Made by a program: the position numbers and the translations under genes. A stretch of 8,931 bases of DNA from an uncultured Bryobacterales bacterium (lineage in GTDB: Bacteria; Acidobacteriota; Terriglobia; Bryobacterales; Bryobacteraceae), in assembly GCA_937859895.1 (NCBI GenBank), contig CALMAV010000522.1, positions 5,350-14,280 of the forward strand, in the 5' to 3' direction. The notes below the pieces were generated by a model, which was not told the DNA's origin, did not search any database, and was given only the letters and a program-made list of their open reading frames with translations. This document shows, piece after piece, positions 1 to 6,690 of this stretch; position 1 is the stretch's first letter; every line of letters starts with the position of its first letter.

Positions 1-359
1 GCGATGGACGGCCTGAGATCGTGATCGTCAATATGAACGCAGCGCCAAGTGTGCTTAAGAACGATGGCGCGCACGGGCATTTTTTGAACGTGGCTCTGAC
101 GGGAACTCGCTCCAACCGAAGCGCTATTGGGGCACGCGTGACAATTACGGCAGGTGGCCAGAAGCAGATTGATGAGGTAATGAGCGGTAGTAGTTACTAT
201 TCGCAGAAATCGTTTGTTCTGCACTTCGGCTTGGGTTCGGCAACAAGCGTGGACTCGGTTGAAGTGCGCTGGCCAAATGGTGGGGTGCAGAAGTTAGGGA
301 AGTGCGAGGCTGATCGCTCCCTGCGGATTGAGGAAGTGACTTCAATTGACGGAAAGTGA
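1..359 (+). CDS. C-terminal end of a CRTAC1-type ASPIC/UnbV domain protein (5' partial)
   Basis: The frame is open from base 3 through the left edge to the TGA at 357-359, giving 118 residues. The GTG at 21 is therefore not a real start. The fragment begins with DGRPEIVIVNMN, which looks like the end of a VCBS/FG-GAP-like beta-propeller repeat. It continues into an ASPIC/UnbV domain, recognised from NRSAIGARVTI, the SYYSQKSFVLHFGLG segment and VEVRWPNGG. Family knowledge: such proteins are usually long, secreted, and built of repeated propeller blades with this domain at the C-terminus; their biochemical role is poorly defined. The gene ends 4 bases before the end of a minus-strand reading frame, so the two transcription units converge with almost no spacer. 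The domain call is firm; the function is open. Confidence 0.88.
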   Translation, partial: DGRPEIVIVNMNAAPSVLKNDGAHGHFLNVALTGTRSNRSAIGARVTITAGGQKQIDEVMSGSSYYSQKSFVLHFGLGSATSVDSVEVRWPNGGVQKLGKCEADRSLRIEEVTSIDGK

Positions 360-363
360 GCTC

Positions 364-625
364 TCAGGGCGATTCCCAGTTAATGCCTGCTTTATCTTTT
401 AACCTAGCAATGTCAGTGTTGTGATTCATCATAATATTCGCCCACCCGCGTAAGTCGCGATCAAGAGTTTCCATACGTGAATCTAAACGTGACTCAAGGT
501 TTTTCACCCGTGTTGTGAGCGCATCGATTACGGGTAACGCTGTTCAAGGCAAACTCATTCCGGATTACGCCCACTAGGATCGCCGCTGTAGGGATTCCCG
601 CTACAATAAGTTGATCACTGGTCAT
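364..625 (-). pseudogene. Frameshifted small membrane-anchor plus coiled-coil protein
   Basis: An ATG at 623-625 is preceded by GGAG (minus strand, 637-640). It opens a 43-codon frame that begins MTSDQLIVAGIPTAAILVGV, one hydrophobic segment, and ends at a stop at 494-496. A one-base change of frame near 530-544 joins it to a second stretch ending at 364-366. That stretch contains RVKNLESRLDSRMETLDRDL and then IARLKDKAG, which has coiled-coil heptad character. Read together they give about 86 residues: a membrane anchor followed by a coiled coil. I associate this layout with small hypothetical proteins in Acidobacteriota, from memory only. The gene starts 26 bases after the stop of the 407-residue gene, so it is probably the last gene of that transcription unit. 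No slippery heptamer is visible, so a mutation or a sequencing error is more likely than programmed frameshifting. Confidence 0.6.
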
Positions 626-651
626 AGTCTGTATTTCTCCGTTGCGAACTC

Positions 652-1875
652 CTAAGTTACTCGACTAATAAGGTCGGCTAAGCTCGTCGCTTTTGAATCT
701 TGGTGGCCACGGGCAAAGGCTGGTCCTACCGCTACAGCTTCGCGTCCTCCTTCGAACCAGGCGATGAACGAAGCTCCCGCGGCTCCTGGTAGGCGCTGTC
801 CGTTGATCCACGTGTAATAGGCGCCCATATCGGCATCGATTAATGAGCCTTGCGGGTCGAGTATCGTCTGATGCGGTGCGCCCGAGAGCATCTCCTGCAT
901 TGATTCTTCACGCTGCCGGGGCGCGTAGCAGGTGAGTAGCGTCAGCGGCTGGGCACGCCTGAGAACCTCGCGTGCGGCCCATTGCACGAACGTTGTGCTG
1001 AACAGCTGGGTTCCTGAGCCTTCGGTGAGCAGACTCACTTGAAAGCGGCTTAGTGCTTGGTTGTCGGCGCCGGAGGGGAAGCCGATCTGTTCCGGCGATA
1101 GCGCGGCCATCATCGTCCGAAGCGCTTCCGGACCGCCGCCCCCTGGCTGCATAGTCTGACGCATCTTGTTCACCAGACTCTTTCGAATTGGGTCCAGAGC
1201 CTGATACGAGACGTTCGATACGTCTGCCGGTAATGGGGCACTGGCGCCTCCGTCCACATACCAATGAGCAAATGACTGAGGGAGCTTGCGAGCTCGCGCT
1301 GTGACCGCATCCATCAGCACTGTTATTCCGTTCCCCGCTTCTACGTTGGAGAAGTAAGTGCCGTGCAGCCGTAGTTTGCGAAAGAGCCGATAGTTATTGT
1401 TCGTAACGCCCTGACCGAGCACGACCATTGTCAAACGCGGAAGTCCAGGCAGCTTGGGTGTACGTGCCAGGTTCAGCTTGTGTACATAGTCGACGGAGGC
1501 TGAGCGAAATGCCTCAATTTGATGGGTGGCCCATAAGTGCGCACTTAGCTGCTCAGAAAACTGCGCCGGTGCATTTACCCAGTCAACAGCAGCTAGCTCA
1601 GGCGAGAGACGAAGAGCGCGGAACGGCTGCATCTCCCCCTCGAACTGGCCGGTTGTGAGCCCCCGCAAGTATTGGAACTGGTGAGTGAGCTCGTCCTGTT
1701 CGGCAGGAAATTTCCAATCGAAGCCGATTACTTCGCGTAACAGTAGCGGGAGGAAGGCCAGCGGCAGGTGGCGGAGGAGATCGATCTGGTTGCTCGCGAG
1801 ACGCTGGGCTTCAGGCGGGTAGCCGGCGAAATCTTTCGGCTGCAAGTCGCTGGGTCGAAGTGCAACGGTGGCCAT
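652..1875 (-). CDS. Unrecognised 407-residue protein coupled to the phosphatase-like gene
   Basis: I do not recognise this protein. It has no signal peptide and no clear transmembrane segment; the N-terminal LRHLPLAFLPLLLREVIG is hydrophobic but interrupted by charges. That suggests a soluble cytoplasmic protein. It has only one cysteine (in LLTCYAPR). Distinctive segments are a glycine-rich patch (MQPGGGGPEAL), SLLTEGSGTQLFSTTFVQWA and a C-terminal ADMGAYYTWINGQRLPG. No nucleotide-binding or metal motif was evident. The ATG at 1873-1875 lies two bases after the stop of the upstream gene, with no strong Shine-Dalgarno sequence, so translation is probably coupled to that gene. The pairing suggests a role linked to the exported phosphatase-like protein, but this is inference from position only. 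The long uninterrupted frame makes a real gene very likely. Confidence 0.85.
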   Translation of the reverse strand: MATVALRPSDLQPKDFAGYPPEAQRLASNQIDLLRHLPLAFLPLLLREVIGFDWKFPAEQDELTHQFQYLRGLTTGQFEGEMQPFRALRLSPELAAVDWVNAPAQFSEQLSAHLWATHQIEAFRSASVDYVHKLNLARTPKLPGLPRLTMVVLGQGVTNNNYRLFRKLRLHGTYFSNVEAGNGITVLMDAVTARARKLPQSFAHWYVDGGASAPLPADVSNVSYQALDPIRKSLVNKMRQTMQPGGGGPEALRTMMAALSPEQIGFPSGADNQALSRFQVSLLTEGSGTQLFSTTFVQWAAREVLRRAQPLTLLTCYAPRQREESMQEMLSGAPHQTILDPQGSLIDADMGAYYTWINGQRLPGAAGASFIAWFEGGREAVAVGPAFARGHQDSKATSLADLISRVT

Positions 1876-1877
1876 TG

Positions 1878-3068
1878 CTACACCAGTTCCACCAGGGGCT
1901 TACCCTGTGATTGGCCGGTTGAGAATCGAAGCCGCGCACCCAACGTCGGTACCAGGTCAGTGGTCTCGACAGCGCGGTCCACGACAAAGTTCTGCCGGAT
2001 GCCTGCGCCCAAAGCCATCATCCACGTGGTGCGTGAAAGCGCGTCGCCTGTGCGGTGATGCTGGAACCCATTGCCGCCCGCGGCTTCGTCCGAATCGCGA
2101 CCAAAGTCGGGCATGATGAACATGGACGTTCTGCCTGCATACTCGGGATTGCTTCCGACCGCGTTCCACAAATCAGCGCAGAGGCGGTCTGAACGCTTGA
2201 TCGCTTCTAGATACAACGAGTAACTGCCCGAGTGCGCGACATCGATATCGTGCAGCGTGACCCAAAGGAGGCTGGGCGCCAGCTGCTTCATCAGCTGCCG
2301 GGCGATGAATACCGAGAGCTCGTCAGGACTCGAAAGGCTGCGCGCGTGGGCGGTGAAATCAGCCACTGAGATCTTCAGGAGCTCCGCTATGTCGTGCAGA
2401 CTGAGCCCGCTACCGCTAAGCTCCGGCGCATACAGTGGAGTCTCATAGTTATCCCGCAGCAGGTGTTCGTAAAGGGCAGAACCACCGGGCGAAAGTGCGG
2501 CTGCAAGCAGGCGCTTGGGCAGCACGACATTTGCTCCAAAGCCCGGACCGAAGTTGCGGTTGCCACTCTCGCCGATGCGATTGAAGCCATTGCTGGGCGC
2601 GACTACCCAAACGTCGTTCGCGGGTCGCTTCAGATCTTTGCGAAAGTACTCGAAGACGGTAGGATTGGTGGGCGGAACAGCGGCGAAGTTGTTAAATGTT
2701 TCGTAAGCGCCGGTCGCGAGGCTAGCCGTTGCGACATAGTGCCCCAGAATGCCGCGGTTCACCACTTGCGTGTAGAAGGTTGACTGCGGAATAAGCTCGC
2801 CCATCAGGTGCGGGATATTTTCCTGCCCATCAGGCATGAAGGTTTCTTCGTCACGCGCCCCGCCTCCGAAGGTGACCACAATCACCTTGGGGTTGCGTTG
2901 GGGCGTCACCGTTGAGCCAGTGCCGTAGCCAAACATTGCGCTCGACGCGGTAGTAGCGCCCAATGCCAGGCGTAGAAATTCTCGCCGGGAACGCGAGATG
3001 TCCGAGGCCATCGCTCGTTGACTATCTGCGTACGTAGCCGCAACGCCCTGACTGAAGCTTGCTCTCAC
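1878..3068 (-). CDS. Tat-exported alkaline-phosphatase/sulfatase-superfamily-like protein
   Basis: A 396-residue protein with a twin-arginine signal, SRREFLRLALG at about residues 27-37, followed by a small hydrophobic segment; it is probably exported folded to the periplasm. After the signal comes a first strand and loop, KVIVVTFGGGARDEETF (61-77), then NIPHLMGEL (84-92). Later blocks are HDIDVAHSG (273-281), DFGRD (321-325) and GNGFQHHRTG (332-341), and the end TTDLVPTLGARL resembles the last core strand of the superfamily. The usual Asp metal ligand after the first strand is not obvious, so the hydrolase activity is uncertain. The GTG start has AGGA 8 bases upstream (minus strand, 3077-3080). 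An ATG at 3009-3011, giving a shorter n-region, is possible but has no good ribosome binding site. The stop is two bases before the 407-residue gene. Confidence 0.8.
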   Translation of the reverse strand: MRASFSQGVAATYADSQRAMASDISRSRREFLRLALGATTASSAMFGYGTGSTVTPQRNPKVIVVTFGGGARDEETFMPDGQENIPHLMGELIPQSTFYTQVVNRGILGHYVATASLATGAYETFNNFAAVPPTNPTVFEYFRKDLKRPANDVWVVAPSNGFNRIGESGNRNFGPGFGANVVLPKRLLAAALSPGGSALYEHLLRDNYETPLYAPELSGSGLSLHDIAELLKISVADFTAHARSLSSPDELSVFIARQLMKQLAPSLLWVTLHDIDVAHSGSYSLYLEAIKRSDRLCADLWNAVGSNPEYAGRTSMFIMPDFGRDSDEAAGGNGFQHHRTGDALSRTTWMMALGAGIRQNFVVDRAVETTDLVPTLGARLRFSTGQSQGKPLVELV

Positions 3069-3076
3069 TGTCGCTT

Positions 3077-3080
3077 TCCT
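3077..3080 (-). promoter_or_regulatory. Ribosome binding site deciding the GTG start of the phosphatase-like gene
   Basis: On the minus strand AGGA lies 8 bases before the GTG at 3066-3068. The alternative ATG at 3009-3011 has no comparable purine motif. The Tat signal sits about 26 residues in from the GTG, which is long but acceptable for a Tat n-region. Confidence 0.5.
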
Positions 3081-3163
3081 ACCGGCTTTCTTTCTATCCT
3101 TTATCCTATTCTCTCGTTAGACGATTTAATGGCGCTATTCCGGAAGGGAGGGCGTGCTGAGGA

Positions 3164-3178
3164 AGACCGTTGCGGTCT
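3164..3178 (-). terminator. Short hairpin at the stop of the STGPKT-family gene
   Basis: AGACCG and CGGTCT form a perfect 6-bp stem around a 3-base loop and overlap the TAG stop at 3177-3179. On the minus strand the stem is followed by TTCC rather than a run of T. It could weaken or end transcription before the phosphatase block, but the missing T-run makes the terminator call tentative. Confidence 0.3.
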
Positions 3179-3860
3179 AGATTGCTCCGAGAGCTTTTGC
3201 CTCGAAGTAATGCTCGAGTGCCTGATTCAGGAAAGGTTTGACTCCATCGAAGTTGATGGCGGTGTGTCCCGGAAGGGGCGCCTGGAGCATGGATCGGACT
3301 TCGAAATCAAATTCCTTGAGAGCGGCTTGGGCGTGCAGGGTGCGAGTGCGGGCTTCGGCTACCTGTTCTCTCCGGGTATTTTCGGCTTCTTCGTGTTTTT
3401 GCCGTTCGAAGCCAATCTGCTCTTTGCGCTTTTCATTTCTGAGCTTGAGGAGGTCGGCCAGACACTTATGGAAGCCACGGTCGTGGGTGGTTTGGTAGCG
3501 GAACCAGAGGGCCAGGGCGTTGGGATCGTCCGTTCCTACCAGCGTCAAAGCCTGGTCCATGAAGGATTGAGCGCGGCGGCTGAGCCATTCGTGCTCAGCC
3601 ATGCGATCGACCAGCAGTTGCTCGGTTAGCGTGGTTGGCTGGTGGTCTTCGCGCAGACCATCGCAGAGCGCTTTAAAGTCTTCTGAATTTTCAGAGGCGA
3701 GAATCGTGAACTCACCACGTAAGCCGTGCTGAAAGCGATTGCGCGAGGCGGTCGCTTTGCCTTCCGGAGTTTTAGGTCCGGTGGAGTGTTGTGCGTTATG
3801 TTGATTGGCTGTGATTTGCGCGCTGGTGGACATGGGTTTGGAAGCGTCTCCTGTGTCCAT
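3177..3860 (-). CDS. STGPKTPEGK / HGL-motif hypothetical protein
   Basis: A 227-residue protein. The N-terminal signature reads ANQHNAQHSTGPKTPEGK followed by SRN and HGL, at about residues 18-47. I know this signature from a family of hypothetical proteins that often has many copies in Acidobacteriota and Planctomycetes genomes; no function is established to my knowledge. The middle (about 50-135) is predicted mixed helical. Residues about 137-185 are rich in K, E, R and Q (LRNEKRKEQIGFERQKHEE) and probably form a coiled coil. There is no signal peptide or membrane segment. The ATG at 3858-3860 and the in-frame ATG at 3831-3833 (MSTSAQ) both lack a Shine-Dalgarno sequence, so the start is uncertain; the signature lies inside either choice. 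The gene stands alone, 108 bases before the phosphatase-like gene. Confidence 0.85.
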   Translation of the reverse strand: MDTGDASKPMSTSAQITANQHNAQHSTGPKTPEGKATASRNRFQHGLRGEFTILASENSEDFKALCDGLREDHQPTTLTEQLLVDRMAEHEWLSRRAQSFMDQALTLVGTDDPNALALWFRYQTTHDRGFHKCLADLLKLRNEKRKEQIGFERQKHEEAENTRREQVAEARTRTLHAQAALKEFDFEVRSMLQAPLPGHTAINFDGVKPFLNQALEHYFEAKALGAI

Positions 3861-3879
3861 CGGCGCATACAGGGTGAAC

Positions 3880-3932
3880 GGTTAGTGGAAGATTTTGGTT
3901 GTAGGTTGTTGGATTTGTTGGGTTGGTTTTTT
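3880..3932 (-). promoter_or_regulatory. C-free (+) / G-free (-) leader upstream of the STGPKT-family gene
   Basis: These 53 bases contain no C on the + strand and are dominated by G and T, with repeated GTTGG and TTGTTGG units. A minus-strand transcript leading into the STGPKT-family gene would here be rich in A and C with no G, and so unable to form G-C or G-U pairs within itself. Because that gene lacks a Shine-Dalgarno sequence, an unstructured leader of this kind could help ribosome loading. The composition is plain in the sequence; the role is inference. Confidence 0.35.
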
Positions 3933-4093
3933 CTATTCACTTTGTGATGAACGTTTCGCATTGCAAGAGCACACTTCGGTTGCTGGACGGCAGCCAGGTC
4001 CTGCAACACTGTCTCTTGTCAACCCTTGTGATTCTGTCAAGGGGCGTGAAAGCGAGCGCAATGATCAAAGTGCTTAGAAAATGAAGGCTCTGC

Positions 4094-4447
4094 TTAGTTA
4101 ATGCTTTGCTTTCGGGCGGCCTTTATGGCGTGGAATAGCTGCACCAACACTGGATTGCCTTCTCTCATCTGGGATGAGGGGACGCCATAGGTGACCTCAA
4201 TCTTCCGATTCACCCACCGGAACCAAACATTGCAAGCTTCTTCGTGAGGAAGGACGTCGCTATGCAATTCCGTTGGGTAATCGATTGCGTCTTCTCCGCA
4301 ATAGGGTGCGAAGTCGGACAGCCAGCCTTCGTCCGTAATCATGATCTCGGAGCCATCCATGCTTAGGATGTCAGCGAAGAAACTATGGGCAATAGTATCG
4401 AGTTCGAAAACCTGATCTTGGTCTGCAAGTTCAAACTTTTTACCCAT
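4094..4447 (-). CDS. Unrecognised small acidic protein (117 residues)
   Basis: I do not recognise this gene. The frame could begin as far upstream as a GTG at 4538-4540 (148 residues), but that codon has no ribosome binding site. I prefer the ATG at 4445-4447, which starts MGKKFELADQDQVFELD and has GGA a few bases upstream, though this is weak. The protein is acidic in its first two thirds (MDGSEIMITDEGWLSDF, YCGEDAIDYP). It carries a later NVWFRWVNRKIEVTYG segment that looks like beta strands, and a basic C-terminal helix (FHAIKAARKQ). No signal peptide, membrane helix or catalytic motif is visible. Its neighbour upstream on the same strand is the MDR enzyme, but 154 bases and a hairpin lie between them, so it is probably transcribed on its own. 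Confidence 0.65.
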   Translation of the reverse strand: MGKKFELADQDQVFELDTIAHSFFADILSMDGSEIMITDEGWLSDFAPYCGEDAIDYPTELHSDVLPHEEACNVWFRWVNRKIEVTYGVPSSQMREGNPVLVQLFHAIKAARKQSIN

Positions 4448-4578
4448 CAATCCATCTTTATCGCTCAAATTCAGGAGAGGACTTGTGGCAGTTCTTGCGA
4501 TGTCCATCCTCGCATGTCTGGCAATAAGGCATCGCTGCACGGGAGAAGCGGCTGGGACAGTTTGGAACTGTTCAAGGT

Positions 4579-4600
4579 GATGTCACCCGAACGTGACATC
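4579..4600 (-). terminator. Perfect 8-bp hairpin directly after the MDR gene stop
   Basis: GATGTCAC and GTGACATC form a perfect 8-bp stem with a 6-base loop, starting one base beyond the stop of the MDR oxidoreductase gene (TGA on minus, 4602-4604). On the minus strand the stem is followed by ACCTTG, not a T-run, so it is either a weak or factor-assisted terminator or a stabilising 3' end. Its symmetry would also suit a dimeric regulator. Confidence 0.4.
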
Positions 4601-4601
4601 C

Positions 4602-5576
4602 TCATGCTGGTTGAGAAACGGAGACAAGCAGCTTGCCTTGAGAACCACCTTGCTCCAACTGCGTTTGCGCTTTGCCAACCTGCTCTAGCGTGAAGCGCCC
4701 GGAGATGGTGAGGCTTACCTGGTGGTCGTCCAGCATTCTCGCGACTCGCTCCAGCTCTTCGCGGGTTGATTGTGCCATCGCAAAGCGGGCTCGCTGGCCG
4801 GGTGAGTGTGCAAGGGCGAGATTCGGTTGCCCCGCAGCCAGCACGAGCATGCCTTCCGGTTTCAAAGCAGCCCAGGATTCCTTCTCAGTCTCCCCACCTG
4901 CGAGGTCGAACACCAGATCCATCTGGCCGGAAAGCTCCTTACGTTGATCTGTGTTGTAGTCGATCGCTACGTCTGCGCCTAACTCTTGCAAAAACCGCTT
5001 GTTCTTGCCAGATGCAGTCGCGTACACGGTGGCCCCGAGCCGATGTGCGAACTGCACGGCGAAGTGACCGACTCCTCCGGATCCTCCCTGGATTAACACA
5101 CGTTGACCGCGTTGCATTTCACCCTGAGTCATCAAACCATGCCAAGCTGTCATTGCTGCCAGAGGGATAGCACCGGCATCGGCGAGGGGAATGGATTTGG
5201 GCGGCGCCGCAATTTTGTCAGCGCGAAGGCATACGAACTGCGCGAAGGTGCCGCGGTCTGCTCCAGGGAAGCCGTAGACAGCATCTCCGGGCTTCCAGTC
5301 CGTGACACCCGTGCCCACCTCTTCCACATGGCCGCTGGCGTCGAAGCCGAGCAGCAAGGGTAGGCGCTCGGCCGGGAACAAGTGTGGCACTTCGCCGGCA
5401 CGGCCTTTGACATCGACGGGGTTTACACTCGTTCCTGCAATCCGGATGAGTACTTCCCCAGCCGTCGGTACGGGCCGTTCGATCTCTTGCAGGCGAAACT
5501 GATCAACTCCTCCAAATTGAGGCAGGATCATCGCCTTCATCATCTTCGCTGTCTTGCTGCCTGAGTCCTGTGACAT
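4602..5576 (-). CDS. Zinc-independent MDR-family NADP-dependent oxidoreductase (quinone-oxidoreductase-like)
   Basis: A 324-residue protein of normal length for the family. The N-terminal GroES-like part starts at MKAMILPQFGG and carries EVLIRIAGTSVNPVDVKGRAG (about 41-61) and LLGFDASGHVEEVG (75-88). The Rossmann cofactor site is VLIQGGSGGVGHFAVQFA (about 160-177), followed by GATVYATAS and LGADVAIDY. The Cys/His zinc ligands of alcohol dehydrogenases are absent, and NPVDVK replaces the usual catalytic-zinc segment. That points to the quinone reductase / enoyl-reductase-like branch, which probably reduces quinones or enones with NADPH in the cytoplasm; the substrate cannot be read from sequence. 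The ATG at 5574-5576 has AAGGGA 7 bases upstream. The gene is divergent from the AraC-family regulator, its likely controller. A hairpin follows the stop. Confidence 0.93.
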   Translation of the reverse strand: MSQDSGSKTAKMMKAMILPQFGGVDQFRLQEIERPVPTAGEVLIRIAGTSVNPVDVKGRAGEVPHLFPAERLPLLLGFDASGHVEEVGTGVTDWKPGDAVYGFPGADRGTFAQFVCLRADKIAAPPKSIPLADAGAIPLAAMTAWHGLMTQGEMQRGQRVLIQGGSGGVGHFAVQFAHRLGATVYATASGKNKRFLQELGADVAIDYNTDQRKELSGQMDLVFDLAGGETEKESWAALKPEGMLVLAAGQPNLALAHSPGQRARFAMAQSTREELERVARMLDDHQVSLTISGRFTLEQVGKAQTQLEQGGSQGKLLVSVSQPA

Positions 5577-5634
5577 AGCTGAGTCCCTTTCCGGCGTCGT
5601 TTATAGCCGACATCTTTTAACGTAGAGGGAGAGG

Positions 5635-5668
5635 AGCGAACGAACAATGTGAGGACGTTCGCTTTTTT
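5635..5668 (+). promoter_or_regulatory. Hairpin with T-run in the leader of the AraC-family gene
   Basis: AGCGAACG (5635-5642) and CGTTCGCT (5656-5663) are perfect inverted repeats with a 13-base loop, and the right arm runs into six T (5663-5668). This is the form of a rho-independent terminator, yet it lies before the start at 5691 and not after a gene. It may be an attenuator, or the two arms may be half-sites of an operator in the divergent control region. No upstream plus-strand gene is available for it to terminate. Confidence 0.4.
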
Positions 5669-5681
5669 GTTGCGATCGTAC

Positions 5682-5685
5682 GGAG
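5682..5685 (+). promoter_or_regulatory. Ribosome binding site deciding the AraC-family start
   Basis: GGAG lies 5 bases before the ATG at 5691. The longer frame could open at a GTG at 5649, but that codon sits in the loop of the leader hairpin, and the 14 extra residues are not typical of the family, whose members usually begin close to the MDPLSDVL-like segment. Confidence 0.6.
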
Positions 5686-5690
5686 ATCTC

Positions 5691-6602
5691 ATGGACCCAC
5701 TCTCAGATGTGTTGTCTCTTCTTAAACCTGTGAACTACGCCTCGGGCGGCCTGACTGCCGGAGGAGACTGGCTGCTGGCCTTCCCCGAGCACCAAGGGGT
5801 CAAGTGTTACGCCATCGTGGAAGGTGAATGCCGGCTAGCTGTCCAGGGTATTCCGACCTCTGTTCATCTTCAGGGAGGGGACTGCGTGGTGCTCCCTCAT
5901 GGAAGGCCGTTCCTGCTGGGAAGCGATCTGGGGCTGACACCGGTGGACGCACGGACGCTCAGCTCGACAAGGCGTTATAACGGCGTTATTTCGTGCGGCT
6001 CAGGGCAGGGGTTCTTCCTTGCTGGAGATCACTTCCTATTGGACGGTGATACCCGTATTCTTCTTGGCCTGCTTCCGCCGATCGTGCTGCTGCATGGTGA
6101 CCGTGAGAAAGAGGCAATGCGCTGGCACATCGAACGCCTTGGGGAAGAGTTGCGTGCACCTAAGCCAGGCGGAGCAATCATTGCACAACAGATTGCTTAC
6201 AGCATGCTGGTTCAGGTGCTTCGCCTGTACTTAGGGAACGTTCAGAACGGCGACGGTGTGGGCTGGCTGTTCGCACTTTCAGATAAACAGATCAACTTGG
6301 CGCTTGAGCTAATGCATGGTGACCCGGCCCACCGCTGGACAGTGCTGGAACTTGCAAAGGCCGCAGGGATGTCGCGCACAACAATCTTTGAGACCTTCAA
6401 GGCCAGGGCGGGGATACCACCGTTGGAGTACCTGACGCGCTGGCGCATGCGTCTTGCGGGAGAGCGGCTGCTGAACTCGCGCCAACGTGTTGGAGAGATT
6501 GCGCCCTCTGTGGGGTATGAGTCCGAGAGTGCTTTCAGTGCGGCCTTTAAGCGTGTGATGGGAAGTTCTCCGCGGTCGTACCTGCGTGCGCCGATCCCAT
6601 GA
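5691..6602 (+). CDS. AraC-family transcriptional regulator with N-terminal cupin-type domain
   Basis: A 303-residue DNA-binding regulator. The N-terminal part, MDPLSDVLSLLKPVNY (1-16) through FPEHQGVKCYAIVEGEC (31-47) to LQGGDCVVLPHGRPFLLG (60-77), matches the cupin_6-type sensor domain of one AraC subgroup. The C-terminal AraC domain has two helix-turn-helix units. The first is VLELAKAAGMSRTTIFETFK (218-237). The second is around RVGEIAPSVGYESESAFSAA (266-285), followed by the family hallmark FKRVMGSSP. Regulators of this subgroup commonly stand beside oxidoreductase genes and are thought to sense small molecules. Here the divergent MDR gene is the obvious target, and self-regulation is possible through the shared 114-base control region. 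The inducer cannot be inferred. Confidence 0.93.
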   Translation: MDPLSDVLSLLKPVNYASGGLTAGGDWLLAFPEHQGVKCYAIVEGECRLAVQGIPTSVHLQGGDCVVLPHGRPFLLGSDLGLTPVDARTLSSTRRYNGVISCGSGQGFFLAGDHFLLDGDTRILLGLLPPIVLLHGDREKEAMRWHIERLGEELRAPKPGGAIIAQQIAYSMLVQVLRLYLGNVQNGDGVGWLFALSDKQINLALELMHGDPAHRWTVLELAKAAGMSRTTIFETFKARAGIPPLEYLTRWRMRLAGERLLNSRQRVGEIAPSVGYESESAFSAAFKRVMGSSPRSYLRAPIP

Positions 6603-6604
6603 TC

Positions 6605-6637
6605 TTTAGCCGCGCGAGCACAGTCAGCGCGACTAAA
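6605..6637 (+). terminator. Hairpin terminator after the AraC-family gene
   Basis: TTTAGCCGCGC (6605-6615) pairs with GCGCGACTAAA (6627-6637) with a single mismatch and an 11-base loop. It begins 3 bases after the TGA stop and is followed by TTT. The GC-rich upper stem with A/T at the base and a short T-tract suits an intrinsic terminator that would separate the regulator gene from the arsR gene downstream. Confidence 0.55.
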
Positions 6638-6690
6638 TTTCGATTACTACCAGACTTGACTCCTTCGTCTTTGTCTAATACCATCTGGTT

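Noticed and set aside
530..545. Programmed frameshift in the small coiled-coil gene
   Set aside because: No slippery heptamer, rare-codon stop or stimulatory hairpin is visible at the join; a mutation or sequencing error explains it more simply.
3626..4009. 127-residue minus-strand frame overlapping the STGPKT-family gene
   Set aside because: It overlaps the well-supported gene in another frame and has a biased composition that comes from the A/C-rich leader; there is no family likeness.
4023..4043. CCCTTG/CAAGGG inverted repeat
   Set aside because: The stem is only 6 bp with a 9-base loop, has no T-run and has no gene end beside it; it is compatible with chance.
5600..5605. TATAAA on the minus strand as the -10 box of the MDR gene
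   Set aside because: No acceptable -35 hexamer lies 15-19 bases upstream, so a promoter cannot be supported from sequence alone.
6656..6681. TTGACT followed by TCTAATA as a sigma-70-type promoter for the arsR gene
   Set aside because: The spacing between the best -35 and -10 candidates is only about 12-14 bases, well short of 17, so I mention it but do not call a promoter.
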